This document shows positions 56,691 through 64,000 of a DNA stretch of 64,000 nt, in pieces. The translations under genes and the position numbers were made by a program. Every line of letters begins with the position of its first letter. Position 1 is the first letter of the stretch. This stretch comes from Adenophora triphylla var. japonica (Eukaryota > Streptophyta > Magnoliopsida > Asterales > Campanulaceae). The notes beneath the pieces are model-generated. The model made no database searches. It was not told where the DNA came from and worked only from the letters and a program-made list of their open reading frames with translations. The DNA lies in contig JAFEMH010000525.1 of the NCBI GenBank assembly GCA_022495995.1, forward strand, positions 248,001 through 312,000, given 5' to 3'.

Positions 56691-57438
56691 ATGCCTCCTA
56701 AGGAGAGAGAGGGTAGCAACAAGAGGGGTAGACAAAACCCGCCGCCCGTAGTCCCAAATGATCCGTATATGGGATTGACCCAATTGACCGCCGCTCAAAA
56801 GAAAAAATGGCGGAATTTGGAGGGTAGGAAATTTCAAGTCACCACTTTCCTTCATTTGCCGGTGTTGAGTGATTTGGGTTTAGAGACGTTAGTAACAGAA
56901 TTGATGACGCAAGCCGGGTTAGGTAATTTCCTTGGGAAGACTCCATCTACGTATTTGAGATATTCACTTGAGTTCCTTTCAACTTTGGAGGTAGGCCAGG
57001 GGTCACAAGAAAATACTATTCGGTTTCATATGAATGATGAAGCCTATCGAGTGGATTATGATGAGTTGAGGCAAATCTTTGGGGTTGATCACCGAGAGGA
57101 AACCGGGTCGAGTCCGATGGGGGACTTGTTTTTCTTTTCGGAGCTCACAGATTGCCCCGCAAAAAAAATACCTTAGGGCTTCCTCTCTTTCTCACCCGGC
57201 TTGGAAATTATTTTACAGAGGTCTATCTATGTCTTGGTTGGCAAACGGAGAGCCCGCTCAATTGAATGTGGCTATGGTAAACCTTTTGCGAACAGGGTTG
57301 AGGAGTTTTCAGGTGATTCCTGATTGGGTTGATATTTTTGTTCGGAGATGTGAGGCATTTGCCCTTACCAAAAAGGGAAACATATCAATTGGTTACGTAA
57401 TAGCTAGAGCTAGAAAAGTCAATTACCTGTACCAATAA
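56691..57438 (+). pseudogene. ATHILA-ORF1-like protein inside the CACTA element
   Basis: Starts M-P-P-K-E-R-E-G. A basic, proline-containing N-terminus is followed by blocks F-L-H-L-P-V-L, Y-S-L-E-F-L-S-T-L-E-V and I-R-F-H-M-N-D-E-A-Y-R-V-D-Y-D-E-L-R-Q-I-F-G-V. These resemble the retrotransposon ORF1 / plant transposon domain seen in ATHILA ORF1 and in many plant CACTA loci. One frameshift lies at an A8 run near 57160-57168, after which 90 more codons continue in frame (to the stop at 57436-57438). About 248 codons in total. No catalytic function is known for the family. It may be a normal second CACTA ORF or a captured retroelement piece. Confidence 0.6.
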
Positions 57439-57600
57439 TTAAACGGAGTCGACTTGTCGCTTTGTTGAGACGACATCCATTTTCAAGCCCTTTTCCATCA
57501 CTTATGTAACCAGGTGGGCAAGCACAGTAGTAACTCCCTGGAGTATTAATACAATGGTATCCAGTTTTGCAAGGACTGATGCTGTGTTCTTCGCATTCAT

Positions 57601-57603
<3 letters not shown>
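57425..57603 (-). pseudogene. Captured exon: calcium-binding EGF-like module, WAK type
   Basis: The minus strand reads an uninterrupted module I-N-E-C ... C ... C-I-N-T-P-G-S-Y-Y-C-A-C-P-P-G-Y ... G-C-R. All six cysteines are present, as are the N-x-x-G-S-Y-x-C-x-C signature and the I-N-E-C calcium-binding start. It is followed by a T-S-R-L-R-L-I-I-G-T-G tail and then GTAATT, a plausible splice donor at about 57430-57425. This layout (EGF_CA exon, donor, membrane segment in the next exon) is that of wall-associated kinases. No kinase domain is present. It lies antisense between the ATHILA-like ORF and a (TA)n tract. It is best explained as a host exon captured by the transposon. Confidence 0.8.
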
Positions 57604-57649
<46 letters not shown>

Positions 57650-57650
57650 C
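57602..57650. repeat. (TA)n microsatellite
   Basis: About 23 uninterrupted TA units directly abutting the 5' end of the captured EGF-like exon (its acceptor side). Confidence 0.95.
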
Positions 57651-57784
57651 TCTTGTTAATCTCTTTGTATCATTCCATCTCCTAATGCAATGAGCTCTTT
57701 TTTTTTTCTCTATGCTAATTATTGCTACATATGTCAATTTCAACTTCAATGAGCTCTGTTATACTTTATACTTTTAATGAAAAC

Positions 57785-57884
57785 GATACTTGGTATATAG
57801 GTGGAAACCATTAACCTTCCTGTATCGCTCCCTAACCCGGGGCTTGGGATAAATTGTGGTCTAACAATCCCACGTACCGGTATC
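57785..57884. repeat. Fold-back repeat, copy 2
   Basis: Starts GATACTTGGTATATAGGTGG and ends CGTACCGGTATC. It is homologous over its full length to 10229-10327 in the gypsy leader. The shared inverted termini define its ends. Confidence 0.6.
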
Positions 57885-57913
57885 ATTTTTCTTTAAAAAA
57901 ATGAAAAAAAAGA

Positions 57914-58112
57914 AAAGTTGTTGTTGCCTTTGTTTTGTTGTTGTTCTTTGTTTTGTTGTTGTTATTCTTCTTTGTTTTGTTGTTGTTGTTGCCGCCGTTT
58001 TGTTGTTGTTGCCGCTTTGTTGTTGTTGCCGTTTTGTTGTTGTTGCCGCTTTGTTATTGTTGTTGCCTTGCTTTGTTGTTGTTGTTCTTCTTTGTTTTGT
58101 TGTTGCCGTTTT
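57914..58112 (+). repeat. TTGTTGTTGCCG / TTTTGTTGTTG low-complexity tract
   Basis: Roughly 200 bases of imperfect TTG and GCCGTTT repeats. All three + frames stay open (Leu/Val/Cys-rich), which is a composition effect, not a gene. Confidence 0.9.
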
Positions 58113-58342
58113 TGTCAATGTTCATATTTCTATATCTACCTTGTAGTATTACAATTGTATATTGGAAGCATTGTTATTCTATAAGGCCATTTATAAGACC
58201 AATATATGGTCTTATACATGATACATAAGACCTATAATAAATTTATAGGTCTTATACATATATTATAAGATTGTTTTTTTGGGTCCTTTACTTGGTTTAT
58301 CCAATTCTTGTGCTATAATTGAATTGTCATATGACGTATATG

Positions 58343-59842
58343 CCTCCAAGGAAAAATTTATTACCTGTGTCGTGGCTCTAACCCTAAAGGAAGAGGGTTG
58401 GCAAAACCAACCGCCAAATGGGGTAAAGAGAGATTGATCATAATATGGAATAATTATGGTCAACCAGGTTGGTGGGGAAATGGCACAATTAGCTACTCGA
58501 GTATAGGAATTTTTGCTAAAAATGGGGAACATTTCCCATTAACTAATGAGTGGTCTCGAGATGAATCACGAGTGCATAAATAACGTATGGAATGACGTTA
58601 CGGTAAGTTGTAATCCATATTTCTTACATATATCTCTAGTACGTAGTCAAAAGTCTTATGCTTCTCTAACAATTGATTTTTTTTTTTTCTTTGTTGAATT
58701 GTGTATATAGGAAAAATACAAATGCTCCTCCGGAGTATTTCCCGGTTATGGCTCTTTCTCTCGCTAAAGCGTGGCGTGACCGGAAATACAATGTGAGACA
58801 AGCATATAATAAGTATTATATAGTTATGAATATTACTCGGTTATGACTTTGTTATGAATATTGACTCGATTATGAATATTATTACTCGCGGTTGAAACAA
58901 AGATTATAAGATGTATCAATCCGACGAAGACGCATTGGCTCACCCACCCCGTGGGTGCGTTGCGAATCAATGGGCTGCACTTGTTGCGATGTGGGGTACG
59001 CCCAAGGCTCTGGGTATATTTCAAATTAATCTCAATCTATTATCGTGAATGTCTTATATAAGTAGTCAAATTAATACTAATATTATCTTTTTTTCCAGAA
59101 ATATCAAACAAATAAATTGAATCGAGAAAAACAATCGTGCTCGAATAGGACCGGAAAAACGTCCCATCCCAAAGTCATCAAAGAGGTTTGTCATCGTTCA
59201 ATTTAGTTCTCAGTTGTCAATTCAATTAATGTTTCTTTTTGTATCGTATATAAATATTTTTTTTTTTGTCAAATGATTCTATTATAAATTGTAGAGAGGC
59301 GACAAGGGATTACCAACTGATCGCTTAAGCGTTTTCATACATACGCGCACGGGCAAAACACCCGCAGATCAAGCCACCACTCAAATGATTGTAAGTTAAA
59401 GTTTCAACCTTTTACGTTTTCAGTTTTGTTATTCTATAGAATATTTTTTTCATTTCTAACTTCATTTTCATAATATTAATTAAAGTTAAAACATTTATAT
59501 TGAACATGTTGTTTTTGTTACAGCAAACGCTTAATGATGCAGTTGAGGAGCTGCCAGAGGACTCTCCCGCGGCGCGTGAAGATATTTTTGTTGGTATGTT
59601 TGGCTCTGATGACCATGGGAGAGTTCGATGTATGGGAGGCGGTCTGAACAAAACTAAGGTGTTTGGTAAATCCCAACCTTCTCGGGCGCGTAGCGGAGGC
59701 GGTGGCGGGGGTCAGAGCAGATTTTGAAAGACAACTTGAGGAGGAACGCCGAAAAAATGAGGATGAACGCCTTAAGTTACAACAACAAATTGATGAATTG
59801 AAACGTTGGATGGAACGACGTGGAAATGACGGTAATGAATAG
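58343..59842 (+). pseudogene. Transposase_24-type (TNPA-like) gene of the CACTA element
   Basis: Second gene of the element, presumably the DNA-binding partner protein. Exons follow splice-consistent blocks: start near 58343 (M-P-P-R-K-N), then after a frame change W-N-N-Y-G-Q-P ... Y-S-S-I-G-I-F-A-K (about 58443-58525); donor GTAAGT near 58602; acceptor near 58710, then W-R-D-R-K-Y-N; then W-A-A-L-V-A-M-W-G-T-P-K-A (about 58968-59006); N-R-E-K-Q-S-C-S-N-R-T-G after a TTTTTTTCCAG acceptor at about 59097; R-L-S-V-F-I-H-T-R-T-G-K-T-P-A-D (59295-59391, then GTAAGT); and L-N-D-A-V-E-E from 59523. A C-terminal coiled coil (R-Q-L-E-E-E-R-R-K ... L-K-R-W-M) ends at the TAG at 59840-59842. A frameshift in a G-rich run near 59700 separates the last part. 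Confidence 0.72.
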
Positions 59843-60078
59843 GTGTTCGTGGATTTTAGACATTGTATATTTTGGATACATTCAACAACTAACAACTTTT
59901 TTGTATAATGGTTATTATGTATGGATACATTCAACATTAATTGTGTTAATATGTAGATTGTAAATATTGATTGCATTTGTGTATTTTTTGTTATATTGTG
60001 TGTGTACAGGTTGAATTTGGTTTTTGTGAACGTATTTTTGGGGAAAATGAATTATACAAAGGGAAAAAAAAATAGGAT

Positions 60079-60592
60079 TATTTACGGCGGTGACCAAATC
60101 CGCCGTATAAACCTAGGGACGACTCGTGCCCAAAGGGGGACGAGGGAACCAAGATAGGGGTGTAAATGGGACGACTCGTGCCATGTTGGACGAGTCGTCC
60201 CTATTTAGTTATTTACGGCGGATATAGTGATCGCCGTATAAAAGTCCCATGGACGACTCGTTTGGACGAGGGAACCTGGTGGGGGTGCAACTGGGACGAC
60301 TCGTCACGGAGCGGACGACTCGTCTCTTATTTACGGCGGTTACACATTCCGCCGTATAAAGATCACTCAAATACGCCATTTTATACGTATGTATTCCATT
60401 TATATACGGCGGTGGTATATCCGCCGTATATAGTATATACGGCGGTTCCCCCGCCGTATATAGTATATACGGCGATGATTTATACGGGGATCTATTTACG
60501 GCGGCTAGTCCGCCGTAAATACTATATACGGCGGGGCGCGTATTATTTACGGCGGATTTTAACCGCCGTAAATAAGCCTGTTTCTTGTAGTG
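60079..60592 (-). repeat. Right TIR and subterminal repeat array of the CACTA element
   Basis: At least a dozen ATTTACGGCGG / CCGCCGTATA copies in both orientations, mixed with about seven GGACGACTCGT or GACGAGTCGTCC words at 60116-60330 that have no counterpart on the left side. It ends in TTTCTTGTAGTG. Confidence 0.88.
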
Positions 60593-61310
60593 AAACAACA
60601 TTAACGTTGAATTAACTAATAACGAAGAATATAATGAATTTAAAAAAAAGTTAATAACGATTCAAATGATGAGATATATCTCATAAATGAACAAATTCTA
60701 AAAGAATTAGCAATGTAGGTACGTCATCGTGGGGAGAATGGCCCTATTGACGATGAGGAAATGTAAATAATTAATTTAGGGACATAGGAGGATCTGATGG
60801 AAACCAAGATCGGCATCTTATTCAAGAGGGGAGACATAACGTCCCTCATAGCGCTTCTCAGGGAATTTGTAGATTGTTTCCGTGGTCATATAAGGATATG
60901 TCGGGGATAAATCCTTCCATCGTTGAGCACAAAATACCACTGCATCCAAACATAAAGCCGGTAAAAAAGAAACTCCGCTGAATTAAGGCGGAATGGTCAA
61001 TGCAAGTTAAGGAAGATATTAATATACTTCTCAGTGTTAAATTCATCAGGGTAATAGAATATCCCAAATGGTTGGCATATACAGTCCAAATGACAGAGAC
61101 AAACGATAAGATAAGGGTTTGTATGGACTACATAGATCTCAACAAAGTATCTCAAAAAGATGATTTACCTCTTCCTAATATATACATGCTCGTTGACACA
61201 ATGGCAACTTATGAAGTCCGCTCATTTGTGGATAGATTCGCTAGATACAATCTAATACTCATGGTTGGAGTGGACCAACATAAGACATCATTCCCCACAC
61301 CTTGAGGAAA
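60593..61310 (+). pseudogene. Element D: linker end and RT N-terminal half
   Basis: Continues element D after the CACTA element (linker to about 60800). RT blocks: E-W-S-M-Q-V-K-E-D-I-N-I-L at about 60988-61026, V-I-E-Y-P-K-W-L at about 61042-61065, then V-C-M-D-Y-I-D-L-N-K-V-S-Q-K-D-D-L-P-L-P-N-I and V-R-S-F-V-D (61117-61235) in one 101-codon frame. The nucleotide divergence from A-C is the largest of the four copies. Confidence 0.82.
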
Positions 61311-61800
61311 GTTCTGTTAAACGGTCATTCCAATCGAACTTAAAAATCTTGGAGCTACTTACCAGAGAGCGGTAACTGTGCTATTCAATGAAATGATCCA
61401 CAAAGAGATTGAAGTATATGTGGATGATATGATAATTCATTCCAAAGGCTCCGATGGCCAACCCATAATAGATTTCAATAAAAGTTCAGGAGGATGAGAC
61501 TACACAGGATGAGACTAAATCAAGCAAAATGTGTAGAGTAGTTAAAGAGAAAGTCCTTGGATATATGGTTATAGAGTGCATCATAGAAGCTGAATTTGCT
61601 AAGATCAAGGCCATCATTGATATGCCTCCACCAAGAACTCAAAAACAAGTGAATGGATTTATGGGACAATTACAATATATAAGTCACTTTATCAAGCAGC
61701 TCATGACAATGTGCAATCCCATCTTTAAACGACACAAGAAAAAAGCCTCACAAGAATGGATAGGAGAATGTCAGAGAGCCTTTGAGTAATTCAAACAATA
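61311..61800 (+). pseudogene. Element D: RT C-terminal half
   Basis: Contains I-H-K-E-I-E-V followed by the intact catalytic Y-V-D-D at 61417-61428 and M-I-I-H-S-K-G. After an internal duplication (AGGATGAGACTA twice near 61490-61515) comes the frame 61529-61789 with L-G-Y-M-V-I-E and N-G-F-M-G-Q-L-Q-Y-I-S-H-F-I. A stop at 61787 ends that frame. Confidence 0.82.
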
Positions 61801-62960
61801 CTTCACATGCCAACTATAATGGTCCCTCCATACAAGGCTAATCCACTGTTACTATACCTGACAGTCAATAACAATGTGCTAGGGCTATACTAGCTCAGGA
61901 ACAAGCTGACTCACGCAAGGAAAATTCCATATAATTTGTCAGCCAAAGGTTCCAAGGGTGTGAACTCAACTACTCTACACTTAGAAATCATGCACAACAT
62001 TAGTTTGGTTCGCACAAGCCATACATGGAGACTTACCCCGTCCGACTCATAGCAAGGATGGACCCTATCAAATATATATTTGAGAAACGCAACATGTCAT
62101 TACGAGTTGTCAAATGGTCCTTCACGCTCACGAGATATGATATCACTTACGCCACACAAAAATCTGTTAGGGGGAGCGTATTCGTAGATCAGTTAGCCGA
62201 ATTTCCATGTGACAAAGTGAAGGGGGAAGACTCGCGATTCTTTGATGAAGACATCATGCGTATTGAGAAGGAAACAAGTGGCTATTATTTTTCAATGGAA
62301 CAGTCAATAAGAAAGGCTATTATATTGGCATGCTACTAGTGGATCCAACCAATGTATAATAATCCACTCGCCATCCATCATGACTTTGGGACTACAAATA
62401 ATACCGCAAAATATGAAGCTTGCATAAAGGGGATTGAAGTATCCATAGAAAGAAATTTGATTGAACTAGAATTATTCGGGGACTCACAATTAATCATCAA
62501 TCAATTACTGAAAAGGTGGAAGATCCAAAATCCGACACTATAGAAATACAATGGCCATCTCCAAGACTTGGTGCAATAATTCAGAGAAGTCACCCTTCAC
62601 TATCTCATGAGGGATAAGAATCACTTTGCAGATGCTCTAGCCATGCTAGCTTCCTTAGTTGAGATTCCTGAAGGAAAAGCAATTAAGCCATTTAAAGTAA
62701 CTCGGCGAACAACTCCCGCCTACTGCTCAGTCATTGACCTATATGATTATAGGGAGAATTGCTCTTTCAAATGCGTAACAATATACTCTACTATTGACCA
62801 AGACAAAAGGCCATGGCATTATGACATTTGACATTTTCTTCTAAATGGTATGCTCCCCCTAACATTGAAAAGAAGGCTCAGTTAGCTCTAAAAAGATTGG
62901 CTAGGCAATTTGTCATCATATGGGGATCGTCTTTACAAAAAATAACATAAGAACGACCTC
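61801..62960 (+). pseudogene. Element D: RNase H and second RNase H
   Basis: First RNase H ends in M-D-P-I-K-Y-I-F-E-K-R-N-M-S-L-R-V-V-K-W (62058-62115). The second has the N-N-T-A-K-Y-E-A-C-I-K-G block and E-L-E-L-F-G-D-S-Q-L-I-I-N-Q in the frame 62352-62543. A block from A-D-A-L-A-M-L-A-S-L-V-E-I-P-E-G to the end follows in 62607-62831. The frames are moderately long, but catalytic residues cannot all be checked because of frame changes. Confidence 0.75.
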
Positions 62961-63480
62961 TTTTATGCCGATAAAGAAGAAGCGTAGGAGGTTATGGATC
63001 TATTCCAGCAAGGAGTTTGTGACACCCACATGAATGCAGCATGCTTGCCATGAAATGTAATCGATTAGGGTGCTTTTGGATGATAACGGAAGCCGATTGC
63101 GCAGATATGGTCAAAAGATGTCATAAGTGCTAAGTTCACACCAATCTATAACACGCACCACCATCCATATTATACCCCATGACTTCACTTTGGTCTTTCT
63201 CGACACGGGGAATAGATGTCATTGGTATGGTCACACCAACTGACAGTAACAAACACACCTTCGTCTTTGTAGCCATTGACAACTTCACAAAAATGGATCG
63301 ATGCTGCATCCTACAAGATTTTCAATGCCAGTATGGTTGCCGAGTTTATCAAACATAACATCATTTGTCGATATAGTGTTCCATACGAGTTCATCTTTGA
63401 CAACGACACTCATTTTGAGAAAGATACTGACCAACTCATGAAAGAATTCAAAATTAAGAAACACAAATCTTCACACTAGT
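62961..63480 (+). pseudogene. Element D: integrase, truncated by LTR L5
   Basis: Zinc region scraps at about 63000-63150. Core block W-G-I-D-V-I-G in a shifted frame at about 63206-63226, an A-I-D-N-F-T-K-W block near 63275-63300, and the frame 63276-63479 with Y-S-V-P and F-D-N-D-T-H-F, the second catalytic Asp region. The coding sequence stops abruptly at 63480, where L5 begins with TGAAATTAC. Confidence 0.78.
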
Positions 63481-64000
63481 GAAATTACCCAATCAGGCAG
63501 ACGCCCGAGCTTGTCATGTTTTACTCCTCTTTTGAGAGGTGAAAAAGTGTTTTAAAGTTTGGACGGATGAATTTCTTCGAAAAGAGAGATGCCACGCCAT
63601 TTTGTTAGCCCAAAAAAATTGATGTGAGATTTTGAGTTCAGAGGTCACGTTACGCCTCAGGAAAATATTTTTGTTCTCACCTGAAATGCCTCATGTCCAT
63701 GAGACATTCTTAACCTTTTTTGACAATTGTGTGTGTGTGTGTGTTCAAAATCAAATGGCTTCGTAATTTAAAAGAAGAGAAAAAATAGTGCTGTTTTTTT
63801 GAGAAACTTTTTACATTGATAAAAGGGGGGTTTAAAACAAATCTGAAAATGAAGAAAACTGGAAAAACAGAACAAATTTTACAAGCTGTAAACTGATCCG
63901 TACGGACTAGTGTCCCTTTACAAGGAGGTCCATAAGGATTATTATATGCAGTAAGTTGTTTATTTTTTTTCTCATTTAATTCTTGGTGTTACTTTGATTA
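63481..64000 (-). repeat. Gypsy LTR L5, runs off the window
   Basis: Homologous to L4 from its first bases (TGAAATTAC) through ATTTTGAGTTCAGAGGTCACGTTACGCCTC (63622-63658) and the GT microsatellite at 63727-63742. It is in the same (minus) orientation, so it is a solo LTR or the 3' LTR of an element extending past 64000. It interrupts the integrase of element D. Confidence 0.75.

Larger units (their letters stand above)
50904..60592 (+). mobile_element. CACTA (En/Spm-type) DNA transposon
   Basis: Begins CACTACAAGAAA and ends TTTCTTGTAGTG, with terminal inverted repeats of about 28 bases including TATTTACGGCG. The 3-bp target duplication is AAA (50901-50903 and 60593-60595). Length 9689 bases. 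Subterminal arrays of CCGCCGTAAATA-type repeats lie on both sides. Contents: a TNP2-type transposase gene (52787-56455), an ATHILA-ORF1-like ORF (56691-57438), an antisense EGF-like exon (57425-57603), simple repeats, a 100-base fold-back repeat, and a Transposase_24-type gene (58343-59842). It is inserted in the linker of gypsy element D. Structurally complete, but both transposase genes contain breaks as sequenced. Confidence 0.95.

Noticed and set aside
57901..58228. Leu/Val/Cys-rich frames suggesting a membrane protein
   Set aside because: All three + frames are open because the DNA is a TTG/GCC low-complexity repeat; no start context or conserved sequence.
60166..60615. 149-codon + strand frame and 130-codon - strand frame at the right CACTA end
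   Set aside because: Both are produced by the CGGCGG/CCGCCG subterminal repeats, which keep several frames open.
1..64000. tRNA or rRNA genes, or a free-standing host gene
   Set aside because: I scanned for conserved tRNA arms, rRNA blocks and host domains. Apart from the PBS sites and the EGF-like exon inside the CACTA element, I saw none.
1..64000. A new defence, biosynthetic or regulatory gene system
   Set aside because: Almost every recognisable coding block belongs to known transposon protein families. The unusual features are structural repeats, a captured exon and a probable sequencing artefact.

Overview
The window is transposon-derived plant DNA; I found no free-standing host gene. 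The evidence is a set of plant-type mobile elements: Ty3/gypsy elements of the Tat lineage (two RNase H domains, PBS core TGGCGACTC), Ty1/copia elements with an initiator-Met-type PBS, one of them Sirevirus-like with an extra ORF after pol, and a CACTA (En/Spm) DNA transposon with TNP2-type and Transposase_24-type genes. A flowering plant with a repeat-rich genome fits best. Nothing here fixes the species.

Layout. 1-8400: degraded gypsy element A (+): protease, linker, RT, RNase H, second RNase H, integrase, then a broken antisense ORF. About 8400-10161: gypsy LTR L1, followed by a PBS, leader and remnant of element B (+), which resumes at 26584-29100. B is split by a 14.1-kb Sirevirus-like copia element (copia-1, 12475-26578, - strand, TSD AGTTA). 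29090-30835: a truncated gypsy LTR (L2). 30844-31010: a copia RNase H scrap (copia-3). 32040-49700: gypsy element C (-), split by a 7.5-kb copia element (copia-2, 35559-43022, -, TSD GGTAG). 49701-63480: old gypsy element D (+), split by a 9.7-kb CACTA element (50904-60592, TSD AAA). 63481-64000: an LTR (L5) related to the 5' LTR of C, running off the window.

The young insertions (copia-1, copia-2, CACTA) have precise ends, TSDs and paired LTRs or TIRs. All gypsy reading frames are broken. The CACTA element is structurally complete and carries both expected genes, but both contain frameshifts or stops. It also contains an ATHILA-ORF1-like ORF and a small antisense exon encoding a calcium-binding EGF-like module of the wall-associated-kinase type, which is the clearest captured host sequence.

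A technical signal matters for every gene call. Comparing the two LTRs of copia-1 base by base, a large share of the differences falls on CAG/CTG trinucleotides (CAG to CGG or CGAG, CTG to ACG or CG), in both directions between the copies. The same change hits the PBS of both copia elements, a zinc-knuckle cysteine, a protease active site and several frameshift points. I infer a systematic sequencing or consensus error at CAG/CTG (possibly CHG-methylated) sites, so many of the 'broken' frames may be less broken than they look. I found no convincing new defence or metabolic system.
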